Assembly: GCA_044222195.1 (NCBI GenBank)
Contig: JBGANS010000005.1
Coordinates: 186,001 to 250,000, forward strand
Direction: 5' to 3'
Length of the DNA stretch: 64,000 bases
From: JAHBXE01 sp044222195
Lineage (GTDB): Bacteria > Planctomycetota > Phycisphaerae > Phycisphaerales > UBA1924
The notes beneath the pieces are model-generated. The model ran no database searches, had not been told where the DNA came from, and saw only the letters and a list, made by a program, of their open reading frames with translations. Made by a program: the position numbers and the translations under genes. Below are positions 50,296 to 58,374 of the stretch, in pieces; the stretch's first letter is position 1; each line of letters begins with the position of its first letter.

Positions 50296-50460
50296 TTTGG
50301 CCTGTGAACGGCGAGGTCTGCCCTTTCTCTGCTCACTTGCAAAACCGTGATGGGACCAGGGCCTGCCTGGCACGTCTGGGGTGACCCCCGACGGAACCTC
50401 GGTTCCAGGATGGCCGGACCGCCACCCCCGAGAACCCGCCGGAGTTCGAGGAACCCACCC

Positions 50461-51867
50461 ATGATGCTCACTCGCTCCGTCACTTCCCTCTCCTCCCGAG
50501 GCCGCACGCTGGCGATCGGGGCCCTGATCGCCGCCGCGGCGACTTCCGCGGGGTTGACCACCGCCGCCGGCTGGATGTTGGCGGACCGACCGGCCGCAGG
50601 GCCCGTCGCGGTCGTTGCCGCTCCCAGCTGTGGATGCGACGCTTCAGCTTCGAAAATGTCGACCGCGGCGGCGATCGAAGAAGCCCGGGGGGCGGTGTTC
50701 ATGATCGGGACGAAGGGAGAAGACGGTGGATTCATTCAGATCGGAACCGGATTTGCGGTGCTCGACAGCGCTGAACATTCGGTCATCGCGACCAACGCGC
50801 ACGTAGCGCAGTCGGTGGTGGAAGCTCAGTCGTCGAATCGAACCGTTGTGGCGCGCCGGCCAGGCATCGACGCGCCGGAAGACTTTGTCATCGACGGGTC
50901 ACCCACGCTCCATCCCGGATACGACCGGTGGCAGAAAGTCAACGAGCGACAGCCCTTTGCCATCATCGGGGAAGACGTCGAGCAGGTCAACGTGCTCAAC
51001 CCGGCCGATGTGGCCCTGCTCTCAGCGCAGGGAAGCGTCGGGCACACGCTCGCCATCGCACCCGCGGACGACCTCGAGCGGCTGCAGGCCGGGACCGACA
51101 TTGTCTACCTCGGGTTTCCGGCCGAGAATATCTTCGGTCAAAAGACCAATGTCCCCGCCACGGCCGACTTCGGGCACATCCAGTCCATGAGCGGAGTTGT
51201 TCTGGAGCCCGCCGCAGCCCGAAGCGCCCTGACCATCCAGCACGACATGACGCTCACCGGCGGCTCCAGCGGCGGTCCGATCATGGTGCCAGATCCCTTG
51301 ACGGGCCGCCTGCTGGTCGTCGGAATCCACAGCGCCAGCAGCTTCGCATTCGCTGACGGGAATCGCATCCCGGTTGGCAAGGCCTACGGGCAGCGGGCGG
51401 ATTATCTCCGCGAGCTCATAGACGGAACGGCCGCGGCCATTCAAGCGGTTCGAGACATAGAGTGGGCCGGCGAACTCCGCGGGCTGACCAGCGCGCTCGA
51501 CAAGCGCATGGAGAAAATGGAGCGCGCCATTCTCGATCGCATCAATGCCGTCAAAGTGCTCTCGGCTTCCGGCAACACCAGCGCTGATCGTGTGGAGGCC
51601 ATCGGTTCCGTGCTCGTGGACGTCCGGGCCGGCGCGACGTACATCATCGTCGTGGGGTCGGCGAACTGGGACGAACTCGCCCTTTCGGGCCGGTTCAACG
51701 GCGAAACGATCGCCGCTGAGCAGCGCAACCCTTCTGATCCGCTGATTTGGACCGCGCCGGATTCGGGCTCGCTCAGCCTCGCAGTGACCTCGCAGACACT
51801 CTTTGGCGACTCGTCCGTGGAACTCCGCGTCTACGAAGTTCGGCCGGGCGAGTCGGATTCCAACTGA
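50461..51867 (+). CDS. Secreted or anchored trypsin-like serine protease
   Basis: 468 residues from ATG 50461 (or 50464). The N-terminus is basic then hydrophobic (about 15-42), a signal peptide or anchor, followed by an SCGCDAS stretch. The protease domain shows a full triad in order: His114 in IATNAHVAQS, Asp183 in NPADVALLS, and Ser270 in TGGSSGGPIMV. A helix (about 330-375, KRMEKMERAILDRINAV) leads to a C-terminal beta-sandwich of about 85 residues, similar to pre-peptidase C-terminal domains. It may process or degrade exported proteins. A strong terminator follows. Confidence 0.85.
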   Translation: MMLTRSVTSLSSRGRTLAIGALIAAAATSAGLTTAAGWMLADRPAAGPVAVVAAPSCGCDASASKMSTAAAIEEARGAVFMIGTKGEDGGFIQIGTGFAVLDSAEHSVIATNAHVAQSVVEAQSSNRTVVARRPGIDAPEDFVIDGSPTLHPGYDRWQKVNERQPFAIIGEDVEQVNVLNPADVALLSAQGSVGHTLAIAPADDLERLQAGTDIVYLGFPAENIFGQKTNVPATADFGHIQSMSGVVLEPAAARSALTIQHDMTLTGGSSGGPIMVPDPLTGRLLVVGIHSASSFAFADGNRIPVGKAYGQRADYLRELIDGTAAAIQAVRDIEWAGELRGLTSALDKRMEKMERAILDRINAVKVLSASGNTSADRVEAIGSVLVDVRAGATYIIVVGSANWDELALSGRFNGETIAAEQRNPSDPLIWTAPDSGSLSLAVTSQTLFGDSSVELRVYEVRPGESDSN

Positions 51868-51887
51868 GAGCCAGTCTTACCGCGTCG

Positions 51888-51930
51888 CCGATAGGCCGCG
51901 TCCCGCAGTGGGCGCGGCCTGTCGGTTTTT
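51888..51930 (+). terminator. Rho-independent terminator
   Basis: CCGATAGGCCGCG (51888-51900) pairs with CGCGGCCTGTCGG (51913-51925) over 13 bp with one T-G wobble, followed by TTTTT. It ends the protease transcript. Confidence 0.85.
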
Positions 51931-52094
51931 CTCGCGCCGCAATGGCCATCTGGCGGACATCCAAGTAGTTGCTGGCGGAATTGCGAATGGTGTTCGCCGC
52001 GATGATGGGGTCCTCGCGAGCCCTTCGCGTCTTGGGTGGATTCCGGCGGCGTGTGCCGTCGGACGATCAGGCACCTGGTATGAAAGGAGTTTCC

Positions 52095-52346
52095 ATGTCT
52101 CGTTCCACCTTCCGTTCCGCGTTTGCTCTAGCCGCCCTGGGGCTGACCCTCGGCGCGACCGCCATGGCGTCTTCCGCGGCGGCTCATCCGGTGAAGCCGT
52201 CCGGCCCGGCCCCTCAGGTTTCGGCCGCGGACACGGTATCCGAGGACGCTGACGCCGCCGACGGGTACTGCGTCTGGGAATGCCGCTGGGTCTACTGCGG
52301 CGGCTACTACCGCGAAGTGTGCTACCGCGTTTGCTATCCGTGGTGA
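52095..52346 (+). CDS. Small secreted Cys/aromatic-rich peptide
   Basis: 83 residues from ATG 52095, with AAAGGAG 5 bases upstream. A signal peptide (MSRSTFRSAFALAALGLTLG..., probable cleavage around residue 34) releases a mature peptide of about 50 residues. Its last 25 residues are dense in Cys, Tyr and Trp (YCVWECRWVYCGGYYREVCY and then RVCYPW): five Cys and nine aromatic residues. No family recognised. The Cys spacing could support disulfides or metal binding. A perfect 13-bp hairpin follows. Confidence 0.65.
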   Translation: MSRSTFRSAFALAALGLTLGATAMASSAAAHPVKPSGPAPQVSAADTVSEDADAADGYCVWECRWVYCGGYYREVCYRVCYPW

Positions 52347-52352
52347 ATCAGC

Positions 52353-52382
52353 CGTCCCGGCCGCCGAGAGGCGGCCGGGACG
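52353..52382. terminator. Perfect 13-bp hairpin
   Basis: CGTCCCGGCCGCC (52353-52365) and GGCGGCCGGGACG (52370-52382) are exact reverse complements around GAGA. There is no T-run. It sits between the Cys-rich peptide gene and the small membrane protein gene and could terminate, attenuate or stabilise. Confidence 0.65.
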
Positions 52383-52411
52383 ATTCGGCGCTTCCCATCG
52401 AAAGGACCAGA

Positions 52412-52621
52412 ATGCAACGCTCACATCCATCCCGTCTGTTTCGCTCGCTGGCGTGCGAGTGTGTTCAGGTGGTCGCGCTGCTCTTGATGGTGACCCTGGT
52501 CGCCGCACCGATCCTCTTCATGCTGATCGTCGGACTCGTGTCGCTCCAGAGCCAGGCCCTCGCAGCGGACGCCGCCTCGGCTGTAAGACACGCCACTACT
52601 CAGCCATATCGAGTCGCGTAG
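52412..52621 (+). CDS. Small single-TM protein
   Basis: 69 residues from ATG 52412, with AAAGGA 5 bases upstream. One strong hydrophobic segment (about 18-44, VQVVALLLMVTLVAAPILFML) and a polar Ala-rich tail. No family recognised. The good ribosome site and a hydrophobic pattern beyond chance support it as a gene. Its end overlaps the convergent sigma-factor gene by 26 bp. Confidence 0.5.
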   Translation: MQRSHPSRLFRSLACECVQVVALLLMVTLVAAPILFMLIVGLVSLQSQALAADAASAVRHATTQPYRVA

Positions 52622-53186
52622 CAAGCCAGTTCTTGGCAAATCGCCAATCTCGCTCGACCGTCGGCAGAGAAGCATCGACGAGCTCCGCCACCTTCGGGAG
52701 CGGCATCCCGCACAGTACGTGCAGCGTCACAACCTCCGCCTTGCGAGCGTCGAGCCCGTGCAGGTCCTGGAGCGCCTTCATCGTTGCCTCCGACAGCTCC
52801 TGAGCATTGGCGTCCGGTTCGCTCCCTAGTCCGTCCAGCCCCCCGTCTCCCCCCCGCTTGCCCGCGCCGCGCTTGCCAGCCAAACGGTGCCTCTGATAGC
52901 TGTTGAGCAGCCGGACCGTGATCATCGTGGCGATCGCAAAGAACTGCTTGCTGTTGGCAAAGGCCTCGCGCTGCTTAAGAAGTTCCATCACGACGTCGTT
53001 GGCCAGAGCCGTCGGCTGCAGCGTCACGCCTGCGAGCAGCGGACCGAACTTGTCGTTCATGCGCTTGGCGGCAATGCCACGCAGGTCCGAGTACACAGCA
53101 TCGATCAGTTCCGCGAAGGCACCCTGCTTGTCCCCCTCGAGCTGCTTGAGCATCGAGGTAATGCCGGGCTCGTTGGAAAGGTCCAT
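52596..53186 (-). CDS. ECF-like sigma factor (planctomycete type)
   Basis: 196 residues from the ATG at 53186, with GGGAG upstream. Sigma region 2: GDKQGAFAELIDAVYSDLRG to TLQPTALANDVVMELLKQREAF and the SKQFFAIATMITVRLL helix; region 4: LDARKAEVVTLHVLCGMPLP then a helix-turn-helix VAELVDASLPTVERDWRFAK. The LQPTALANDV and TVERDWRFAKNWL phrases mark the ECF-like family that is strongly expanded in Planctomycetes, usually without a classical anti-sigma partner. Its regulon is unknown; the small secreted and membrane genes around it are candidates. Confidence 0.87.
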   Translation of the reverse strand: MDLSNEPGITSMLKQLEGDKQGAFAELIDAVYSDLRGIAAKRMNDKFGPLLAGVTLQPTALANDVVMELLKQREAFANSKQFFAIATMITVRLLNSYQRHRLAGKRGAGKRGGDGGLDGLGSEPDANAQELSEATMKALQDLHGLDARKAEVVTLHVLCGMPLPKVAELVDASLPTVERDWRFAKNWLATRLDMAE

Positions 53187-53263
53187 GGATGCTGATCTCC
53201 CTGGTGATGGGGTCTGCATTGTACCGGCACGTGTAGGGCGGTCGGACGAACAAGGAGCACCCC

Positions 53264-53578
53264 ATGACCAGCCCATCGCCTCATCATCAGCCGCACGCCA
53301 ATCGCGCATTCCGGGGCCTGATCTCGAGCGGCCTGTGCCGCGCGGTGTCGGCGTTCAGACGCTCTCCCAACCCTGTCGGCCCGGTCACGTTCGCCACGCT
53401 GATGCCCACGGTGTCTTCGCGGGCGGCCGCCCGTCGGTCTCTCATCCGCGGCTACCGCATGATGGCCGAGCGCTATGCACAAAAAGGGCAACACGTTCTC
53501 GCGGGCTGCTGCCATGAGTGCGCCGACGTCTTGGAGTCCTCGACTTCCCCGGACGCGAGCGACGCCCCCGGCATGTGA
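53264..53578 (+). CDS. Small protein of unknown function
   Basis: 104 residues, with AAGGAG 8 bases before the ATG. Arg/Ser/His-rich N-terminus, a helix-forming middle (AAARRSLIRGYRMMAERYAQKG) and a GCCHECADV segment carrying three Cys and one His close together, which could bind metal. Divergent from the sigma-factor gene with 77 bp between. No family recognised, but the ribosome site and composition make it a plausible gene. Confidence 0.5.
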   Translation: MTSPSPHHQPHANRAFRGLISSGLCRAVSAFRRSPNPVGPVTFATLMPTVSSRAAARRSLIRGYRMMAERYAQKGQHVLAGCCHECADVLESSTSPDASDAPGM

Positions 53579-54144
53579 GTGTCGGAGACCCGGTCATGGA
53601 CATCCGCCGGCCCGCACGAGCGGCGAATTGTCCGGACACGTTTTCGATTCAAAGGGCAAGTGACCCCGGCGGCCTAGGGTGACCAGGATGTGCCCTGTTT
53701 TGGGCTCAAACTTGTCTGTTTTGTCACCCTGCCGAAGGATCAGAGTCGGCGCAAGTGCATGGCAGGTAGGCGCTTAATGCGTGTCACCTCCTGAGGGTGG
53801 TGACATCGATGTCCGCACCGTCGAGCGGCTGCAATCGAAGGCACAGGACCTGCCGGGTGCCGAAGGCGTCGTGCGCCAGCCGATCCGCGTTTGCAGGACC
53901 GTGAGCGGGGGTCAAGTCTGTTGTCCCCGGTCCGAGATGCATCTCGGGCTCTGCGAAAGGCAACATGTTCAACCCCTTCAATCGAGCGTTGGAGGTCCTG
54001 GCCACCGCCGTACATGAGAGATGCCCTCGAGATAAGAGGACGCCAGGGCAGAAGGCCATTGGCGGCCGCTCGACCCCGCTCTCCAAACCGTCGATAACCC
54101 TCTTGGACAGCCCGGTCTCACTTGGTGTACCATTTGCTCTTGGC
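53579..54144. other. 566-bp region without a supported gene, left border of the metal-efflux cluster
   Basis: No frame on either strand resembles a known protein. It contains a small hairpin (TGTCACC 53782-53788 with GGTGACA 53799-53805). A weak promoter-like pair, TTGGAC (54103-54108) and TACCAT (54128-54133) with a 19-bp spacer, lies just before the next gene. It separates general genes from the metal-resistance cluster. Confidence 0.5.
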
Positions 54145-54633
54145 ATGTTGACTCGACTGACTCAACTCTTGCTTGTCTGGTTCGCGGTGATCGGCATGCT
54201 CGTGCAGAGCATGTGGGGAGCCGTTCCGGCGGGTCACGGGCTTTGTATCGGGTGCGAGCAATCCGAAGGCTGGGGAGTGACCATCAGCCAGCCGTGCGCT
54301 GCGACACAGAAGAATTGCTGCGCGGAGCATGAAGAGGAAGCTTCTCGGGAACCGACCAGCGGCTCGGTCATTCATGCGACGGGCCACTGCGGGTGTATTG
54401 ACATCCCCATCGGTGGCTCGCTCGGTGCCGTGGTGGCGGGCTCCACGCGGCCGAATGTTCCGGCAGTTCAGGACTTCAAGCCGCTTCCGCAGTTCCATTG
54501 CACATCGCTTGTCTTCTCGATGTCCAGCGGGCTCAACACATCTTGCTGGGCGCGAGCTGGGCCTGCCTGGGCGGATGGGCCACCTCCACGATTACTGATA
54601 CCCCGTGCGCGCTGCACGATCTACACCGTTTAG
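54145..54633 (+). CDS. Small secreted Cys-rich protein, metal-cluster leader family
   Basis: 162 residues from ATG 54145. An N-terminal hydrophobic segment (MLTRLTQLLLVWFAVIGMLV) acts as export signal. The mature part starts GHGLCIGCEQSEGWGVTI, then CCAEHEEE, then HCGCIDIPIGG, and ends PPRLLIPRARCTIYTV. The layout (Cys-containing strand near residues 30-45, Cys cluster, CxDIPI, basic-Cys end) is shared with the gene at 62101-62520, so both look like members of one small family found beside metal-efflux operons. Function is unproven; metal binding or sensing in the periplasm is likely. Confidence 0.65.
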   Translation: MLTRLTQLLLVWFAVIGMLVQSMWGAVPAGHGLCIGCEQSEGWGVTISQPCAATQKNCCAEHEEEASREPTSGSVIHATGHCGCIDIPIGGSLGAVVAGSTRPNVPAVQDFKPLPQFHCTSLVFSMSSGLNTSCWARAGPAWADGPPPRLLIPRARCTIYTV

Positions 54634-54755
54634 CCCGGTCTGAATCTGCACTCGGTCGCACCCCCGCGCTATCCGGGATGCGATGTTGTGGCGTGACGCT
54701 CGCACCCAGCGAGTCGTCAAGCCTGATCCGTGTGATTCAGCCGGAGTTCCTGAGC

Positions 54756-56195
54756 ATGCACAAGTTTGCGCGCTGCCGTCGGGCGATTGTCCCCCTCGCC
54801 ATGCTGACCAGTGTGGTCGGCTGCGCGGATAGTCGTTCTCTATCCGGCCGTCGCATTCTGGACGATCTGGACCGCGATCGAATCCCCGTGGCGGACCGCG
54901 ATGGGCGCGCTCATGCAGATGAGCGTCGAACTGAACTGCCGGCATCGGGTCCGATTTCTCTGTCCGACCTCCTCGCCGTGGCGGAGGCTCGCAGTCCAGC
55001 GCTGGCCGCCTCTCGAAGCGCTGTTGGCATTGCCGCGGGCACGCTGTGGCAGGCTTCGCTGTATCCGAACCCGCGGGTCGATGTGGCTGCGGAGGACATC
55101 AGCTTGAACGACGGTATTTCGGGTGCCAAGACGACGGTGGGAGTTACGCAACCCATCATTCTGGGAGATCGCCGTAACGCGGCAGTCGCGGCGGCCACCG
55201 CAGAGCGCTCGGCTCGGTTTGCCGAGATCGAGGCACGGCGGCGCTCGCTCTTCGGGGACATCGCCGTGGAATACTCGCGGCTCATCGCTCTGCGCGATCA
55301 GCAACATCTCTATCGGGAACTGCGCCAGCTAGCCGACCGCACGTTGTCTGCCGCCCAAACCAGGTTCGACGCCAAGGCCGCCCCAGAAACGGATGTGATC
55401 CGACCCCGCGTCGAGGTGTATCGCATCGATGCGACGCTCGGCCGGTTGTCGCAGGAAGAGCGGGCATCTCTCAAACAACTCGGGCTGCTTCTGGGCGGCA
55501 TCGACGTTGATGTGTCACGCCTGGAGGGAAAGGTGTCGCCGACTCCCGAGGCTCTCGATGCAGCGCACCTTGAGGCGAGAGTGCGGACTGTTCATCCATC
55601 TCTGGTCGTCGCTGACCGGGAGATTGAGGCGGCCCAGGCGAGGCTCGATCAGCAGCGAGCGGAGCGGACGCCCGATCTTGATGTCCGGGTCGCGGCCGGG
55701 TACCGCGGCGAAAGTAATGACGGAATCGTCGAGGCAGGCGTTGGCATGACCATCCCGTTGTGGGACGGGCGTGAAGGCAGCATTCTTTCGGCGCGATTTG
55801 CGCTCATGCAAGCGAGACAGCAACGAGCGGTAATCGAAAATGACTTGCTCGGGCACCTGGCCGCGGCCGTTGGTGAATACGAATCAGCGAAGGCCCAGCT
55901 CGACACGTTCCGGGACAAGATCGTACCTGATGCACAGCGCGCCTTCGACCAGACCACTGAGGGATACCGCGCGGGCCGGGCTTCCTTCCTGGATCTGCTC
56001 GATGCGCAGCGCACGCTGACCGAAGCACGGGTCACGCTCATTGAACTGGCCAGCGCCGCGTCCGGGGCGCGGGCTCGGGTCATCCAGGTCGTTGGCCCCG
56101 ACGAGCTGAAACCGAATGCCGGAACGTCTCCGGCGGACACAGAAGTCCCTTCTCCCACCCAAGTGCGCCCCCAGGGCGCGGAGGTCAAGCCATGA
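54756..56195 (+). CDS. TolC family outer membrane factor of a heavy-metal efflux system (CzcC-like)
   Basis: 479 residues from ATG 54756 (GGAG 9 bases upstream). Lipoprotein signal ending VVGCADS. Mature protein: short acidic N-terminal part, then the two TolC repeats: ISLSDLLAVAEARSPALAASRSAVG with ASLYPNPRVDVAAED (the YPNP turn is typical of CzcC/CusC-like proteins), and LDAAHLEARVRTVHPSLVVADREI with AGVGMTIPLWDGREG and the late GYRAGRASFLDLLDAQRTL. It forms the outer duct for the adaptor and pump encoded downstream. Its stop overlaps the next start by 4 bp. Confidence 0.87.
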   Translation: MHKFARCRRAIVPLAMLTSVVGCADSRSLSGRRILDDLDRDRIPVADRDGRAHADERRTELPASGPISLSDLLAVAEARSPALAASRSAVGIAAGTLWQASLYPNPRVDVAAEDISLNDGISGAKTTVGVTQPIILGDRRNAAVAAATAERSARFAEIEARRRSLFGDIAVEYSRLIALRDQQHLYRELRQLADRTLSAAQTRFDAKAAPETDVIRPRVEVYRIDATLGRLSQEERASLKQLGLLLGGIDVDVSRLEGKVSPTPEALDAAHLEARVRTVHPSLVVADREIEAAQARLDQQRAERTPDLDVRVAAGYRGESNDGIVEAGVGMTIPLWDGREGSILSARFALMQARQQRAVIENDLLGHLAAAVGEYESAKAQLDTFRDKIVPDAQRAFDQTTEGYRAGRASFLDLLDAQRTLTEARVTLIELASAASGARARVIQVVGPDELKPNAGTSPADTEVPSPTQVRPQGAEVKP

Positions 56196-56842
56196 ACGTG
56201 AAGCTCTGGATCGTCGCGACGCTGGTCGCTGCATTGTCGTTGTTGCCCGCGTGCGACAAGAAACCGTCTGAGAGTGGAACCAAGAGCGCAACCACTCCGG
56301 CGGCGGGAAAGGCCGATGCATCCGGTCGCTGCGCCCATGAAATCAAGCAGGAGAAGTGCCCCTTCTGCAACCCAAAGCTTGTGGAGTCTGAGGGCTTCTG
56401 CGGCGAGCACGGTGTTGCCGAGGCGCTTTGTGTTCAGTGCCGCCCGTACCTGAAGGCGGCGTTCCGTGCCAAAGGTGATTGGTGCAAGGAACACGAAGCG
56501 CCCGAGTCCCAGTGCGTGCAATGCCATCCTGAGCTCAAAGAAAAGATGAAGCCCGGTGAGCACGGCACTGCGGCTCCCGTTTCCGCGAGCACGCCGGCGG
56601 CGGGCCAGTGCGAGCACAACATCGCCAAGGCCAAGTGCCCCTTCTGCACGCCGTCACTGATCGAGAGCGACGGGTTCTGCAAGGAGCACAACATCGCCGA
56701 AGCCCTCTGCGTCAAGTGCCGCTCCTACCTGGAGGTCGCATTCAAGGCCAAGGGCGACTGGTGCAAAGAGCACAATACGCCGGAGTCCCAGTGTGCCGAG
56801 TGCAATCCTGAACTCAAGAACAAGCCCAAGGGCAATGGATAA
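56192..56842 (+). CDS. Cys-rich lipoprotein with two tandem 70-residue Cys9/His3 modules
   Basis: 216 residues. Lipobox LLPAC puts a lipid on Cys21. Two tandem modules, residues 47-116 and 140-209, each follow the order CxH..., KCPFC, GFC.EH, ALCV.C, GDWCKEH and PESQC..C, with nine Cys and three motif His per module; most positions agree between the two copies. The same module occurs once more at the N-terminus of the adaptor encoded next. The regular Cys/His pattern argues for metal binding, with the lipoprotein passing metal to, or taking it from, the efflux complex. Not matched to a named family by eye. Confidence 0.8.
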   Translation: MNVKLWIVATLVAALSLLPACDKKPSESGTKSATTPAAGKADASGRCAHEIKQEKCPFCNPKLVESEGFCGEHGVAEALCVQCRPYLKAAFRAKGDWCKEHEAPESQCVQCHPELKEKMKPGEHGTAAPVSASTPAAGQCEHNIAKAKCPFCTPSLIESDGFCKEHNIAEALCVKCRSYLEVAFKAKGDWCKEHNTPESQCAECNPELKNKPKGNG

Positions 56843-56844
56843 GG

Positions 56845-58350
56845 ATGCCAGTCATGGCCAACATGCTAATTCTCGTTCTCGCCATCATCGCGAGTGTCAC
56901 CACCGTTCCGGTTGGCGTGGTGAGCGCGCAGGCTCCATCACCGCAAGCGCCGCAGAGTGCCGCCGTGTGCTCACATGGCATTGAGGCGGCCAAGTGCCCG
57001 TTCTGCGACCCGACACGTATTGAGCGGCTGGGAATGTGCAAGGAGCACGGCGTGCCGGAAGCCGTATGCGTCAAGTGCCGGCCGTTCCTGAAGACGGCCT
57101 TCATCGCCGCTGGCGACTGGTGTAAGGAGCACGACACCCCTGAGTCACAATGCACGATCTGCAACCCGAACGATGCGAAGGCGGGTGCAGCCCGAGCGCA
57201 GGCCGCGGGAGCCGAACACCGTTGGCAGCATGAGCCGTCTTTGACCTGCTCGACATCGAGCACCCCGATCACATTGGGCTCGCCCGAAGTCGTCCGGGCC
57301 GTCGGCTTCGAGTACATCCAGGTCCAGCCGGCGCCGCTTGTCCGTGCCGTCGAACGCAACGCCGAGCTGGCATACAACGCGAACAGGTACGCCCGTCTGT
57401 CGTCGCGGGCCGGCGGTGTGGTCGCGGAAATGAAGAAGGATCTCGGTGAGACCGTCAAGAGAGGCGACGTGCTCGCCGTCGTCGATTCCACCGACCTGGG
57501 CACGGCCAAGAGCGACCTGTTGCAGGCCCTGGAAACGGCAAAGCTCTGGGAGACCAACGCGGCGCGTGAACGGACGCTGGTCGAGAAGGGAGTCGGCATC
57601 GAGCGAGAGGCGCTGGAGGCCGAAACCAAAGCGGCAGAGAGCCGAATAGCGGTCAATCGCGCCCGCCAGCGACTGCGCAACCTTGGGCTCACCAAGGAGT
57701 CCATCGCCGCTGTCGAAAAGGAGGGTGACACGGGATCGCTCCTCGAACTCGTCGCGGCCTTTGACGGCATGGTGGTCGAACGCAATGCTGTCATGGGAGA
57801 GGTCGTCGAACCTGGAAAGCCGCTCCTGGCCGTTGCCGACACTGGCACGATCTGGGCGCTCGTGGACTTGGTCGAGGCGGACCTTGCCGTCATCAAAGTC
57901 GGCCAGCAAGCGACCGTCACGATCGATGGCCTGCTGGGCAAGTCGTTCTCTGGACGCGTCACGTGGATCAGCACACAGGTTGATCCGAAGACCCGGACGC
58001 TGAAGGCCCGGGTGGAGCTCGACAACGGTGCAGGTCTTCTGCGCGCCAACATGTTCGGCCGTGCCCGGATCAACGCAGGCGACAGCCGTCAGGCCATCAC
58101 GGTCCCGAAGGAAGCGGTCCAGTGGGAAGGGTGCTGCAACGTCGCCTTCGTCAAGTCGAACGATGCGGGCACGACGTTCAAGCCTGCACGGCTGATGCTG
58201 GCCTACGACGCCGGTGATCGCTATGAAGTGGCCGCGGGTCTCAATCCTGGCGACACCATCGTCACCCGCGGCAGCTACATCCTCAAGAACGAGATTCTCA
58301 AGAACTCGGTCGGTGCGGGCTGCTGCGAAGTTGATCACCTGAAGAAGTGA
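56845..58350 (+). CDS. RND heavy-metal efflux adaptor with N-terminal Cys/His module (CzcB/CusB-like)
   Basis: 501 residues (ATG 56854 is an alternative and better spaced from AAGGA). Export signal, then a third copy of the Cys9/His3 module at residues 42-110 (KCPFC, MCKEH, AVCVKC, DWCKEH, SQCTIC). The adaptor proper follows: barrel start near 170 (RAVERNAELAYNANRYARLS), lipoyl halves (GGVVAEMKKDLGETVKRGDV and the matching EVVEPGKPLLAVAD), an alpha hairpin between, and the C-terminal domain with EGCCNVAFVKS and a final AGCCEVDHLKK. The extra Cys pairs near the end are also unusual. It links the CzcA-like pump to the CzcC-like duct. Confidence 0.87.
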   Translation: MPVMANMLILVLAIIASVTTVPVGVVSAQAPSPQAPQSAAVCSHGIEAAKCPFCDPTRIERLGMCKEHGVPEAVCVKCRPFLKTAFIAAGDWCKEHDTPESQCTICNPNDAKAGAARAQAAGAEHRWQHEPSLTCSTSSTPITLGSPEVVRAVGFEYIQVQPAPLVRAVERNAELAYNANRYARLSSRAGGVVAEMKKDLGETVKRGDVLAVVDSTDLGTAKSDLLQALETAKLWETNAARERTLVEKGVGIEREALEAETKAAESRIAVNRARQRLRNLGLTKESIAAVEKEGDTGSLLELVAAFDGMVVERNAVMGEVVEPGKPLLAVADTGTIWALVDLVEADLAVIKVGQQATVTIDGLLGKSFSGRVTWISTQVDPKTRTLKARVELDNGAGLLRANMFGRARINAGDSRQAITVPKEAVQWEGCCNVAFVKSNDAGTTFKPARLMLAYDAGDRYEVAAGLNPGDTIVTRGSYILKNEILKNSVGAGCCEVDHLKK

Positions 58351-58374
58351 CCGCGTGGTTACTGGAACCTACTC

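Noticed and set aside
54103..54133. MerR-type promoter with 19-bp spacer before the first Cys-rich gene
   Set aside because: No clear dyad in the spacer and no MerR gene in the window; noted only within the region description.
53784..54146. Reverse-strand frame as a transposase fragment at the cluster border
   Set aside because: No DDE, HUH or recombinase motif could be found in any frame.
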